DNA from: Thermoanaerobacterium sp. CMT5567-10
GTDB taxonomy: Bacteria > Bacillota > Thermoanaerobacteria > Thermoanaerobacterales > Thermoanaerobacteraceae
NCBI RefSeq assembly: GCF_030534315.2
Contig: NZ_CP130558.2
Span: 1,485,501-1,549,500 of the forward strand
Direction of reading: 5' to 3'
DNA length: 64,000 nt
The notes beneath the pieces were generated by a model. That model was not told where the DNA came from, did no database searches, and worked only from the letters and a program-made list of their open reading frames with translations. Each line of letters opens with the position of its first letter. Position 1 is the stretch's first letter. The position numbers and the translations under genes are program-made. This document shows positions 34,566-44,303 of this stretch, one piece after another.

Positions 34566-35582
34566 CTATATTTTCCCATCTGTTGCATCAAGTGGCAAAA
34601 TTTCATTGTACTCTTTTATAAAGTTTAAAGTCTCATCTAATGTCGTATAAGCAACCGCTACATAAGAATCAGCAGCACCGTAGTATATGGCTATTCTACC
34701 TGTATCAGCATCACATAAAGCAGCGCATGGAAATACTACATTTGGCACAAATCCTCTTTCCTCATACCATTCTTCAGGTGTCAGCATGAAACTTCCTGCC
34801 CTGTACAACACTTTTGCAGGATTATCTTTATCCAATATCGCCGCACTCATAGAATAAACCAAGCCATTGCATGTACCTGTAACACCGTGGTAGAAAATAA
34901 GCCATCCATCGTCTAGCTCAATAGGTGCAGGGCCGCATCCAATTTTAACAGATTGCCACCATCCATTGCCGCCTTTCTGCATGACAAGCCTGTGTTCACC
35001 CCAGTATTTTAGATCAGGGCTTTGGCTTAGCATAATATCTCCAAATTGAGTATGTCCATTGTCACTGGGACGTGACAGCATTACGTATTTGCCATTTATT
35101 CTCCGTGGAAATAAAACCGCATTCCTATTAAATGGCAAAAATGGATTCTCAAGTCTCGTAAATGTCTTAAAATCAGTTGTCCTAGCAAGCCCAATTGATG
35201 CGCCATCGAAGTCACCGCACCATATGATGTAATAAGCATCCTCTACTTTTACAAGCCTTGGATCGTATGCATATAGCGGTTGATACGGTTTTCCGTCTTC
35301 ATCAAAGAATTTAATTTTTTCTTCATCAAACTCCCAGTGAAGTCCATCCTGGCTTCTTCCCAAATATATGTGGGGCCTTCCATTTATAGTTTCACCGCGA
35401 AATACCCCGATAAAAGCACCTTCATAAGGAACAACTGCACTGTTAAAAATCCTCGCTACTCCATTCACTGGATTGCGGTTTATTATTGGATTTTCACTGT
35501 GGCGCCATATTGGGCCGTTAAATCCCTTCGGTTTATCCTGCCATGGAATGTTCTTCAAACTGCTTCCTATTATCTTACTCAT
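34566..35582 (-). CDS. Beta-1,4-mannooligosaccharide phosphorylase, family GH130
   Basis: The product is 338 residues. The five-bladed propeller of GH130 is evident from NPVNGVARIFNSAVV, the LGRSQDGLHW blade, AYDPRLVKVEDAYYIIWCGDFDG (catalytic Asp), IGCGPAPIELDDGWLIFYHG and IAIYYGAADSYVAVAYT. Enzymes of this type split beta-mannosides with phosphate to give mannose-1-phosphate, saving ATP. Length and sequence fit the mannooligosaccharide group better than mannosyl-glucose phosphorylase, but I cannot separate them firmly. It is translated just after the two permease genes. Confidence 0.88.
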   Translation of the reverse strand: MSKIIGSSLKNIPWQDKPKGFNGPIWRHSENPIINRNPVNGVARIFNSAVVPYEGAFIGVFRGETINGRPHIYLGRSQDGLHWEFDEEKIKFFDEDGKPYQPLYAYDPRLVKVEDAYYIIWCGDFDGASIGLARTTDFKTFTRLENPFLPFNRNAVLFPRRINGKYVMLSRPSDNGHTQFGDIMLSQSPDLKYWGEHRLVMQKGGNGWWQSVKIGCGPAPIELDDGWLIFYHGVTGTCNGLVYSMSAAILDKDNPAKVLYRAGSFMLTPEEWYEERGFVPNVVFPCAALCDADTGRIAIYYGAADSYVAVAYTTLDETLNFIKEYNEILPLDATDGKI

Positions 35583-35602
35583 AAACTATCTCTCCTTTTA
35601 AA

Positions 35603-36451
35603 TTATTCTTTTACAGATCCAACAACCAATCCATTGTAGATCTGCTTTTGCAACGCCAGAAAAATAATAAGTGTAGGTATCATTATGAGAATTACACCTG
35701 CAGATATTATTTCCCAATGGGCACCATACGGACCTTTAAAAGCAAATAGTGCCGTTGATACTGTAAGTAGGCTTTGGTCCGGTGTGTAGAGAAATGGAAT
35801 GTAGAAGTCGTTGTATATAGCCACACCCTTTGTGATTAATACGGTTGCCACTGCAGGTCTTATTAATGGAAAAATAATTTTAAAAAATACTTGAAAATAG
35901 TTTGCACCATCTATTATTGCAGACTCATCCAATGATACGGAAATATTCTCCATGAATTGAAGGAAAATGTATATGGATACAATATCTGTACCGCAATATA
36001 GAATTATTGGAGCAAGTCTTGTATTAAATAATCCTAAAGCATTTATAATCTGAAATGTTGCAACCTGGGTAGAAATCATAGGAATCATTGTTGCAACCAA
36101 AAATAGAGCATTTGCAACTTTGCTGATTTTAGACTTAAAACGGCTAAACACAAAAGCAGACATTGAACCTGTAAGGACAGAACCAGCCAATGAAAAAATT
36201 AATATTATTATAGTATTTTTAAACCCTGTCAGCATGTGTCCTTCAGTAAACGCCGCCACAAAATTTTTGAAGTTCAAAAAATTTGAAGGTAATGTCAATA
36301 CACCTGTAGAAGCATATTCAGCATTAGTTTTAAATGCCGCAAAGAAAACTACTAATACAGGCACTATAAATACAAAAAGTAACAATATTAGTATAGCATA
36401 TTTCAATGTAATTAAAATAATATCTTTAATGTTCATTTTTCTCATAATCAT
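35603..36451 (-). CDS. ABC sugar transporter permease (CUT1, MalG type)
   Basis: The product is 282 residues with six membrane helices. The EAA loop appears as ESAIIDGANYFQVFFKIIFPLIRPA. The C-terminus (IYNGLVVGSVKE) is typical of MalG-type permeases. It works with the permease at 36455 and the binding protein at 37524. The operon carries no ATPase, as is common in Firmicutes where a shared MsmK-type ATPase serves several importers. Confidence 0.92.
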   Translation of the reverse strand: MIMRKMNIKDIILITLKYAILILLLFVFIVPVLVVFFAAFKTNAEYASTGVLTLPSNFLNFKNFVAAFTEGHMLTGFKNTIIILIFSLAGSVLTGSMSAFVFSRFKSKISKVANALFLVATMIPMISTQVATFQIINALGLFNTRLAPIILYCGTDIVSIYIFLQFMENISVSLDESAIIDGANYFQVFFKIIFPLIRPAVATVLITKGVAIYNDFYIPFLYTPDQSLLTVSTALFAFKGPYGAHWEIISAGVILIMIPTLIIFLALQKQIYNGLVVGSVKE

Positions 36452-36454
36452 GTT

Positions 36455-37363
36455 TTACGCACCCCTCGATTGTAAAGCAACTCTTTGAATGGCAAATACC
36501 AAAATGCTTATTATAAGCAGGATAACAGCTAAGGCAGATGCTAATCCAACTCTGTAGTTTTGGAATGCAAAATTGACTGTTTGAATTACAAATGTCATAC
36601 TGCCATTTCCTCCACCTGTCATTATATAAGGAATTTCAAATGCAGCCAATGAACCGGTTATCGAAAGAAACACTAGCAATTTTAATATCGTTGATATTCC
36701 AGGTATTATAATATGAATAAATTGTTGAAATCTATTCGCACCGTCAACCTCTGCAGCTTCAATTATGTCTGTAGGAATCGACTGCATAGCTGCCGAAAAC
36801 ATTACAATATCATATCCTATATATCGCCACACTGAAACAAATGCCAGTGATACATTTATAAGATGTGGATCCTGAAGCCAAAAGTGTATATATCGCCCTA
36901 ATCCTAGCAATTTTAAAATCGTATCAAGTGTAGAACCTGGCTGAAAGAAAAATATAAATATAAAACTTATTGCGACACTATTGATTAAAGAAGGGAAAAA
37001 ATAAACTCCTTTAAATAAATTTGCAAATCTGCATCTAAAGCTAATTAAGTATGAAATACATACTGCTAAAGCAATCTGTATAAAAGCAGCTATAATATAA
37101 TACAAGCTGACAATAAAAGGTCTAAAATAATCTGGACTGCTAAATATTAATTTATAATTACTTAAACCAATAAAATTTTTCGTAGGGCTAATACCATCCC
37201 AATCGGTAAAGCTGTAACCAAACATAAATATTGATGGAACATAAGTAAATAATATAAGCAACAATACAGGTACAAATAAAAATGTAATAGAAATAAGGAT
37301 TTTCTGTTGTTTATACGTTAGAGAAGATATGCTAAACTTCTTCCTTTTTACGCTGGCTTCCAT
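36455..37363 (-). CDS. ABC sugar transporter permease (CUT1, MalF type)
   Basis: The product is 302 residues with six helices. The EAA motif reads EAAEVDGANRFQQFIHIIIPGISTIL. The N-terminus carries a basic stretch (VKRKKFSISSLTYKQQK) before helix one. Its stop and the start of the MalG-type gene are 4 bp apart. A 60-bp hairpin lies between this gene and the binding-protein gene. Confidence 0.92.
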   Translation of the reverse strand: MEASVKRKKFSISSLTYKQQKILISITFLFVPVLLLILFTYVPSIFMFGYSFTDWDGISPTKNFIGLSNYKLIFSSPDYFRPFIVSLYYIIAAFIQIALAVCISYLISFRCRFANLFKGVYFFPSLINSVAISFIFIFFFQPGSTLDTILKLLGLGRYIHFWLQDPHLINVSLAFVSVWRYIGYDIVMFSAAMQSIPTDIIEAAEVDGANRFQQFIHIIIPGISTILKLLVFLSITGSLAAFEIPYIMTGGGNGSMTFVIQTVNFAFQNYRVGLASALAVILLIISILVFAIQRVALQSRGA

Positions 37364-37440
37364 ATAATCATCCTCTCAATCTTTAAGATTATATAAATAT
37401 TGCGATATTACATAATTAATTTATATTTTATTATAATAAT

Positions 37441-37500
37441 TTGGTTTAGATTATGCTTCATGTACCTTTAAATATACATGAAACATAATATCTAAACCAA
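37441..37500 (-). promoter_or_regulatory. 60-bp hairpin between binding-protein and permease genes
   Basis: Arms TTGGTTTAGATTATG-TTCATGTA and their complement pair over about 23 bp with one mismatch and a 2-nt bulge. There is no long T-tract, so it is a stabiliser or partial attenuator more than a terminator. Such structures raise the level of the 5' binding-protein mRNA over the permease mRNA. Confidence 0.8.
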
Positions 37501-37523
37501 CTTTTAAATTGCTTTAATTTTAA

Positions 37524-38831
37524 TTACTTTTTAACAGCATTAACACCTTGTGCCCATTTTGAATTTAGTTCTGACATATATTGATCAAATGTCTCATTAC
37601 TTACACCTAATCCAATCTCTATGATTTTCTTTATCCACTTGCCATCATTTAAATTAATCAAAGAAGTTTTCTGAACTGTATCTAAATCTTGTGCTTGTTT
37701 TGTTGTACCAGGTTTTGCTTCGACTAATTCAATATCTGTCGCACCATTTAAATAGTCAGGCAGTTTTGCACCTACAATAGGTGAAAACATGTTAGAATCT
37801 TGTGGATATTTTGTTATGAAAAATTTCAAAAATTCTTTCGCCAATGCTATATTTTTGCTGTGAACATTTACGCCCATACCATAATCAGGTCCTACTTGAA
37901 CTATTGCTTTACCATCATGGCGAACTGGAACAGGCATAAACTTTATATCATCAGGTGTCTTTGATTTTGCTTGAATCTGTCCAATTGCCCAACTGCCTAA
38001 GCACATAACAGCAATCTTACCATCAGCCATAGCTTGCTTAGACCATTCCCAATCAGATGTCATAGGATCTTGTTCTACTAATTTATTCTTTACTGCTTCA
38101 TAGAGAAGATCTAATGAAGTATACGTTGCAGTACCTTTTGTAAATTCATTTGGATTATAAATCATTTTATTCATATAATCCGGATCACCAGATATACCGA
38201 TCTGCAACGCATTTGAGAAGTTTGTCAAAGCCCATTCAGATGTATAATTTGTATAATATGGGATAGCATCTGTCTTTTCCTTTATTGCCTTTAGCATGTT
38301 GATGTATTCATCAGGTGTTGTTGGAAGGCTTGTTACACCGGCATCTTTTAAAACCTTTGCATTGTATACAAAACCTGTCGCATTCGCACCTGTAGGAATG
38401 CCATAAATTGTACCATCTACATCAAAATTGTCAAGATAATTATAAGTTTTTGACAGCTCATCTCTTGTCCCAAGAGGCGCAAAAAAGTCTTTATATTTAT
38501 CCTTAGTTATATTAGCAGGTATCATCAAAACATCGCCATAATTACCTGTAGACATTCTTGTAGAAATTGCATTTTGATAATCATTTAGATTCTCAAACTT
38601 TATTGTAGTCCCAGGATGCAATTTTTCGAACTCATCAGCATATTTGTTAAATGTATCTGTCATATCAGTCCTGTGTGTCAATACAGTAATAGTCCCTTTT
38701 AGCTCATTACTTGAACTGCTTGTCTTATTGCTATTGCTATTGCTGTTATTGCTTGAATTGCCACATCCTGCTAGTGAAGTAGATATTACAGCGGTAGCCA
38801 GTAGCAGTGACAACACTTTTTTTGCTTTCAT
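37524..38831 (-). CDS. Sugar ABC transporter substrate-binding lipoprotein
   Basis: The product is 435 residues. ATG 38831 follows GGGAGGAAC. The lipoprotein signal peptide ends in SLAGCGNSS, with the lipid-bearing Cys near residue 22, then a Ser/Asn-rich linker. The rest is a cluster-1 (SBP_bac_1) solute-binding protein (TITVLTHRTDMTDTFNKYADEFEKLHPGTTIKFENL, WEWSKQAMADGKIAVMCLGSWAIGQ). It captures oligosaccharides outside the membrane for the permeases at 36455 and 35603; the neighbouring enzymes suggest manno-oligosaccharides. Confidence 0.93.
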   Translation of the reverse strand: MKAKKVLSLLLATAVISTSLAGCGNSSNNSNSNSNKTSSSSNELKGTITVLTHRTDMTDTFNKYADEFEKLHPGTTIKFENLNDYQNAISTRMSTGNYGDVLMIPANITKDKYKDFFAPLGTRDELSKTYNYLDNFDVDGTIYGIPTGANATGFVYNAKVLKDAGVTSLPTTPDEYINMLKAIKEKTDAIPYYTNYTSEWALTNFSNALQIGISGDPDYMNKMIYNPNEFTKGTATYTSLDLLYEAVKNKLVEQDPMTSDWEWSKQAMADGKIAVMCLGSWAIGQIQAKSKTPDDIKFMPVPVRHDGKAIVQVGPDYGMGVNVHSKNIALAKEFLKFFITKYPQDSNMFSPIVGAKLPDYLNGATDIELVEAKPGTTKQAQDLDTVQKTSLINLNDGKWIKKIIEIGLGVSNETFDQYMSELNSKWAQGVNAVKK

Positions 38832-39438
38832 AGCCGTTCCTCCCACCAAATTTTATTTTTAGATTGGATTTGAACATAATCAAATGTTTACATAAAATAT
38901 TTTCTCAATCCTCCTTTGCTTAATAAAATTTTATAAAAAGGTTTATATCACCTTTTATACAAATTTTTAAATACATAAAACAAAAATATTAAATATATTT
39001 TTTTAATGTCTTTTTAAAAGTAACACAAAAATTGTAATATTATTCAAACCAATCGCTCTTACAATTTACAACATTATACCCAATCAACTATTATAAGCTT
39101 AAAAATCACATATTATTCACTTTATTGCTTCACATAATTGTCTCTTTTCTTTAATATTGTAAAGTTACTTCATATTTAATTATCACTATATCGATGCAAT
39201 TTGGACTTAATTTTTAACCTTAATTAAAGTATAAAATAACTATAGCAAAATGTCAATACGAAATCATTATTTTCATTTATTTACATGTATTCTTAATTCT
39301 TAACGTATACAATTAGCTGCTAAAATTATTTAACCGTTACTTTAGTTTTATTTATAGTTATAAATTTTATTTTATAATCTAATTTTATATGTCTTGTGTT
39401 GTGATTTTTATAGAAGTAATGTTTGAATAATTGTAAAT
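38832..39438. other. Intergenic control region between mannanase and sugar operon
   Basis: No gene is seen in this very AT-rich stretch. Upstream of the binding-protein gene it holds an inverted repeat TATAAAAAGGT...ACCTTTTATA (38932-38959), and closer to the gene an AAACAT...ATGTT repeat near 38871-38893. Both are candidate operators. A clear CcpA site was not found. Confidence 0.45.
38932..38959. promoter_or_regulatory. Inverted repeat upstream of sugar-binding protein gene
   Basis: TATAAAAAGGT and ACCTTTTATA are nearly perfect arms of 10-11 bp around a 7-nt centre, about 100 bp upstream of the start at 38831. Possible operator; the binding protein is unknown. Confidence 0.4.
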
Positions 39439-39468
39439 AAAGGAGGATTAGTTGCGTAACCCTCCTTT
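39439..39468 (-). terminator. Terminator of the mannanase gene
   Basis: AAAGGAGG and CCTCCTTT form an 8-bp stem with a 14-nt loop, followed by T-rich sequence on the minus strand, 15 bp past the mannanase stop. Confidence 0.75.
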
Positions 39469-39482
39469 TAATTCATAAGCTT

Positions 39483-42400
39483 TTAATTTGATATTACAAC
39501 ATTATCCAAATAAACATTGCTGTTTCCAGTTTGTCCACTATCAGGTACAATCTTCACGCCTATTGACTGCACATTTTCAAGGTTATTTATCTTTGATGGA
39601 TCTAGATCAATTGATAGAGTTGTAAATCCACCACTGTTAATTGGCTGCCAACCACTATCATACCATGTCCAGTTAGATCCTGTTTTTATATAAAGTGCTG
39701 CAGTCGCAGTACCATTTGATAATTTAACATCAATACTTATCTTTTTAACTGCAGATAAATCAATTGCCTGAACCTTATCAATTTCAAAACCATCTGTCTT
39801 GCTTAAATCAAAATTAGATGTAAGTGAATGTGTGCCACTACTTGCAAAATCAGTTGTAATACCTGTTGCTGTCGCATTTGCATTATTTTGATCAACAGTC
39901 CAGCCATCTGTTCCATCCTCAAAATCATACAACACACCAGGCTGAGCAGGAGTACTGTTAGTTCCAGAACCACCATTAGGTACTCCGCCGGTACCATCAT
40001 TTATAGCTCGTATGCCATCAAAGTAAAGCGTTCCACTTTTGAGACCTCCAGCATCATTAATGTATATAGAAAACTCTTGAACATTTTTAAGATCTTCTTT
40101 TGTTATGACTTTACCTTGATCCTGTATGTCCCATGGTGCAACCGTAAAACTGTTAAATCCAATTTCTTCCCAACGCGGTGTACTATCTGAAAGAGACGGA
40201 TATGCCTCGTAATAAATTCCATTTACTTTTATTTGAATTACTAATTTCTGATTGCTTCCATCTGGCACTAGATAAAACTTCAATTTATTATATCCCGACC
40301 AATCAACACCACCTAAAGTCTTTGTAACTCCTGCATATCCAGAGCTACCCAACTTATAATCGACTTTCATAGCATACATACCATCTGCTGCATTATCGGT
40401 AGTAAGCGAAACTGAAATATCATCTCCCGATGCCTTAATCCATTTCGACTGCAATGCAGCATCATTTCCCTGATATGATTCAAAATCATCGACCAAAGAT
40501 GGATCAATAGGCATTTCTACAAATGCATTTATCAATTGAATATTGTCAACATATATTTCTCCTGCACCATCAAAGTTTAATCCATTTCCTACTACTGATA
40601 TAGCAAGCCCTTTAGCCGATGATACCTTTGAACTGTCTAAATCAATTGTAACCGGGAAATAAGCATATTGTATGCCATCAATACTTTCTGTCCTCAAATC
40701 TGTAATTTTCTTCTCCGTAGTAGTCATTCCATATTTCGTATCCCAATCGTCTGGCAACATTGCAATCCCACGCACAGTTGCATCAGGATTAGCACTTGCT
40801 GCTGCTACTGGAATCAAGACATCAAATTTAACACGATTCACATATGGCAATACATCATCTATATTAGTCAATTGCAATTTCAATTCTTGCCATGAATCTG
40901 CATAAGTCATCCCAGTAACAGTCATTTCGAGTTTTCCATCACCAGCTAATGCTGCATGTCCTATATTCAAACTCATAGATACAGGATAAGTACCATTATT
41001 TTGAATGCCTTCTATATTTGTATCAAAAGTATAATCTTTAACCAATATCTCAGGAACTTTTACAAAAACATTGACAGACTGTTCAAATTCGATACTACCA
41101 CCATTATATGCGATAACTGTAATCTTTGCTGTTTTATTATTGTCTTGATAAGAAGGAGACCAATCTTGAGAATAATATCCATCTTGATCTAATGTCATTG
41201 GTATTTCTTCATTTGAGTCATTAACTTTATATACAACTTTTGTTGGTGTGTCATTCAATATTCGCACTCTAATCTTTGTTGTATTAGTCGTTATTTCTGA
41301 ATTGTCAGTTGGCGTAACAATATGCATAAATGGCTTACCCGAATTAACAACGACATCTGTAGTTAAATTTGTCCCTTTTATATCATTAAGAAATGCCGTA
41401 TAAGGATCTTGATAAAATTTTATAAAATCGGGCAACAATTCATGATCTCCCAAATTTGGTGCGTTTTTATATGGAACAAATAAATTACCATTCAATCCAA
41501 AATTAGCCCACGTCAACATATATGCAATACGCCTTGCATTGCTGTTAGATTTAATGGCATTTAAAACGTCAGTAAACCAGCTAAGATCACCATTTCCTGC
41601 CACTTTCATCCCTTGCGGGCTATAACCAAATTCCGACAAAGTCGCAATCTTTCCTTTGTTATCAGCCAACTTTGAAATCATAGATAAGTCATTGACTAAA
41701 CTACTTAAAAATTGTTTCGTTCCTGGATTATCTATGTTATCGTACTGATCCATTCCAAGAACATCTACATAATTATCACCAGGGTAAGTCGCTAAATAAT
41801 TCTCTTCATTGCCGTTAAAAGGACCATTAGGAGAATAAACATACAATATGTTATGAACTCCTTTTTTATCTCTCAAATATTCAACTGTATACCTATATAG
41901 TTCAATATATTGGCTTGGCGTCGTCGTCTTTGCACCCCACCAAAACCAACCACCATTTTGCTCATGGAATGGCCTAAACAAAATCGGTATCAAATTTCCA
42001 TTATCATCTTTTAGATTGTTTGCAAAAAGAGCTATGTTATCTAAAAATTCATTAAATTTGCTGTTGTATTCGCCACCAGGTAGTATTTTATTTACAACAT
42101 CGCCAGAAACATCATTAAAACTGCCACCTGTAACAAAATTAGGCATATGAGCACTTAGAGTGAAAATTCCACCCATCTCATGAATTTTTTTAACAGCCGC
42201 TATTAAATTTTCACGACTTTTTATCGGATCATTTGGAACACCTGGCTTTTCTTTTCCCTCTAAGCTCAAAGTATCCCATCCAAAAACAGCTGGAAAATCG
42301 CCAACATCATTCTTTACATCAGACTGCAATTCATTTGAACCAGAAGTTATTGTAATGCCTTCATCAGTATCATGTTGATGTCCAAATAACACTTCTTTGC

Positions 42401-43712
42401 CACGCATATCATTTAAATAAACAAAAAGTTCCTTTGTCTTTGTAGTTGCATTGGGATCTACTAAATTAATCTCTTTTATTGTAGAACCATTATTACTATT
42501 ATTTTGGCTATTATTATTTTCAGAACCGAGATTCAACAATCCCTTCTCTAGAATTTTCCCATTCAAAGAGACATTTTCTGCTTTAATATTTGCTTTTTTT
42601 ATTGTGCCATAGCCATTTATAATAGTTCCATTTGCTCCACTATTAACATTTATTTCAGAAACACTTGCTTCTCTACCAATGTTAAGTGCAATATAGGCGT
42701 TTATTTCAATAGTACCAATATCAGATTTGTCATTTAAATCAATTAATGATTCACTATTAACTGCAATATTTCCAACCTTGTTATCTCCATTCAAAACCAC
42801 ATGCACTTTTCCATCTAAACGATTAACAACAATATCACTAATATTGCAATTATTAATATAGATTGAATTCTCTCCACCGCCAGATATATAAACTGTTCCA
42901 TCAACAGTTACATTATCAATAGTTGCTTCTCCATTTCCTATACCTGATGCAAGATATAAATTCCCTTCTATTACAGTATTTTTCAGTGTTACACCATCAT
43001 GGTTGATTATAACATTCCCATTAAAAGTTTTACCTTCATAATTGCCAGTTGTATTGTAATAGCCAGATATTAAACTGTCAAGTAGCGCACAAAACTCTGC
43101 ACGCGTAATAGTCTTCTTGGGTTTAAAGGTACCATCCTCATATCCTGATATTATTCCACTAAGAGCATTTACAGCACCTTTTGCATAGTCGCTAATTTGC
43201 GAAGCATCTTTAAATTTATTAATAATCGAAGAATCTCCTTGGTCATTGATATTAAAAACATTTACCAATAGCGTAATTGCATCTTCACGTGTTATATTTG
43301 TGTCAGCTTTTGACATGTTATTAGGAAATCCAGAGTAGTATCCAGCATATCTTGCTATAAGCAATTGGTCTGAATACCATGCACCTGGTTTAACATCAGA
43401 AAATTGCTGCTGTGACTTAGCTGAAAAACCAAAAATACGATTTAAAATTGATACAGCTTCTGCACGAGTAATTTCTTTTTGAGGTTTAAATGTCCCATCG
43501 GAATATCCATTTATTATTCCATAGTTCTTTAAATTTTCTATACTATTCTTTGCCCAATTATCTCTTATGTCACTGAATGCAAAACTTTTTGAATTTGATG
43601 CAACAGCCTCCGAAGTAGCAGCATATGTAGTTGAGAAGAAATTATAGGGAATAGCAGAAACTATTAACAAAACAGATAAAATTGTAGCTATAAACTTGCG
43701 AATAATACTCAT
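39483..43712 (-). CDS. Surface-anchored multidomain beta-mannanase, GH26 with SLH domains and CBMs
   Basis: The product is 1409 residues. ATG 43712 follows GGAGGG. In order: a signal peptide (to about residue 30); three SLH domains (about 45-215) that bind cell-wall polymer; a repetitive beta-helix-like spacer (about 225-410); the GH26 domain (about 425-755) with FRPFHEQNGGWFWWG (acid/base Glu) and TLSEFGYS (nucleophile Glu); an Ig-like module; a CBM27-like module (about 880-1060); and two further CBM-like modules to the C-terminus, each starting DFE(S/D). The protein cuts mannan at the cell surface and the operon downstream imports and degrades the fragments. It is transcribed alone, in the same direction. 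Confidence 0.93.
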   Translation of the reverse strand: MSIIRKFIATILSVLLIVSAIPYNFFSTTYAATSEAVASNSKSFAFSDIRDNWAKNSIENLKNYGIINGYSDGTFKPQKEITRAEAVSILNRIFGFSAKSQQQFSDVKPGAWYSDQLLIARYAGYYSGFPNNMSKADTNITREDAITLLVNVFNINDQGDSSIINKFKDASQISDYAKGAVNALSGIISGYEDGTFKPKKTITRAEFCALLDSLISGYYNTTGNYEGKTFNGNVIINHDGVTLKNTVIEGNLYLASGIGNGEATIDNVTVDGTVYISGGGENSIYINNCNISDIVVNRLDGKVHVVLNGDNKVGNIAVNSESLIDLNDKSDIGTIEINAYIALNIGREASVSEINVNSGANGTIINGYGTIKKANIKAENVSLNGKILEKGLLNLGSENNNSQNNSNNGSTIKEINLVDPNATTKTKELFVYLNDMRGKEVLFGHQHDTDEGITITSGSNELQSDVKNDVGDFPAVFGWDTLSLEGKEKPGVPNDPIKSRENLIAAVKKIHEMGGIFTLSAHMPNFVTGGSFNDVSGDVVNKILPGGEYNSKFNEFLDNIALFANNLKDDNGNLIPILFRPFHEQNGGWFWWGAKTTTPSQYIELYRYTVEYLRDKKGVHNILYVYSPNGPFNGNEENYLATYPGDNYVDVLGMDQYDNIDNPGTKQFLSSLVNDLSMISKLADNKGKIATLSEFGYSPQGMKVAGNGDLSWFTDVLNAIKSNSNARRIAYMLTWANFGLNGNLFVPYKNAPNLGDHELLPDFIKFYQDPYTAFLNDIKGTNLTTDVVVNSGKPFMHIVTPTDNSEITTNTTKIRVRILNDTPTKVVYKVNDSNEEIPMTLDQDGYYSQDWSPSYQDNNKTAKITVIAYNGGSIEFEQSVNVFVKVPEILVKDYTFDTNIEGIQNNGTYPVSMSLNIGHAALAGDGKLEMTVTGMTYADSWQELKLQLTNIDDVLPYVNRVKFDVLIPVAAASANPDATVRGIAMLPDDWDTKYGMTTTEKKITDLRTESIDGIQYAYFPVTIDLDSSKVSSAKGLAISVVGNGLNFDGAGEIYVDNIQLINAFVEMPIDPSLVDDFESYQGNDAALQSKWIKASGDDISVSLTTDNAADGMYAMKVDYKLGSSGYAGVTKTLGGVDWSGYNKLKFYLVPDGSNQKLVIQIKVNGIYYEAYPSLSDSTPRWEEIGFNSFTVAPWDIQDQGKVITKEDLKNVQEFSIYINDAGGLKSGTLYFDGIRAINDGTGGVPNGGSGTNSTPAQPGVLYDFEDGTDGWTVDQNNANATATGITTDFASSGTHSLTSNFDLSKTDGFEIDKVQAIDLSAVKKISIDVKLSNGTATAALYIKTGSNWTWYDSGWQPINSGGFTTLSIDLDPSKINNLENVQSIGVKIVPDSGQTGNSNVYLDNVVISN

Positions 43713-43818
43713 TACAAATCCCTCCAAACAACAAATGTTTTTTATAGTTTTTACAGAAATAAATAATAAAAGCTTTTCTTTCCTCCTTTCTATGTTTTAA
43801 ACTTAAAATAACCCTCAT
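43642..43818 (-). CDS. Possible leader ORF overlapping the mannanase start
   Basis: ATG 43818 has a strong AGGAAGGAG site 6 nt upstream. The frame encodes 58 residues (MRVILSLKHRKEERKAFIIY...) and runs past the mannanase start in another frame. A second GGAGG at about 43787 lies inside it. It matches no family I know. It may affect mannanase translation, or the strong site may be coincidence. Confidence 0.25.
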   Translation of the reverse strand: MRVILSLKHRKEERKAFIIYFCKNYKKHLLFGGICNEYYSQVYSYNFICFVNSFCYSL

Positions 43819-44241
43819 TTATCACTCCTTCCTATTCTATATTTATATATATTAACAAGTAGATAATTTAAACAGAGTTTTGAAGTTTTTAATTTGAAAT
43901 TGATATATCAATATTTTTAGTAAATTTACACTTATAACGCTACAAAAAGTTATTTATGATTATTTTTAACTCAATAAATTATATTAAATCTATTTATTAA
44001 CTTACATTTTAGTATAGGATATTTATGTATAATTGTCAATAATATTATCTGATTTTCATTTATTTACATCAATTTACGTATATTGCATGTATATATTGTT
44101 TTAATTCCCGTTATTTACGGATTATATAAGGTTATTTTTGTTGTAAAATATTATTAAAATGACTATGATGATAATTTGCACATATTTTGTGTAGTTCCTG
44201 TTAACAAAATATTAGCAGGCTTTATAAGGAAATTTTTCTCC
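43819..44241. other. AT-rich intergenic region, divergent promoters
   Basis: Apart from the mannanase leader and the promoter of the gene at 44304, I see no gene, RNA or clear operator in this interval. Confidence 0.4.
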
Positions 44242-44270
44242 TTGACTCCCAATCAAAATAATGTTAGAGT
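44242..44270 (+). promoter_or_regulatory. Promoter of nitronate-monooxygenase-like gene
   Basis: TTGACT and TAGAGT are separated by 17 bp, close to the sigma-A consensus, and lie 34 bp upstream of the proposed start. The ribosome-binding site AAGGAGG follows at 44289-44295. Confidence 0.6.
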
Positions 44271-44303
44271 AGCTTTATAGAACTATTTAAGGAGGAATTT
44301 ACG

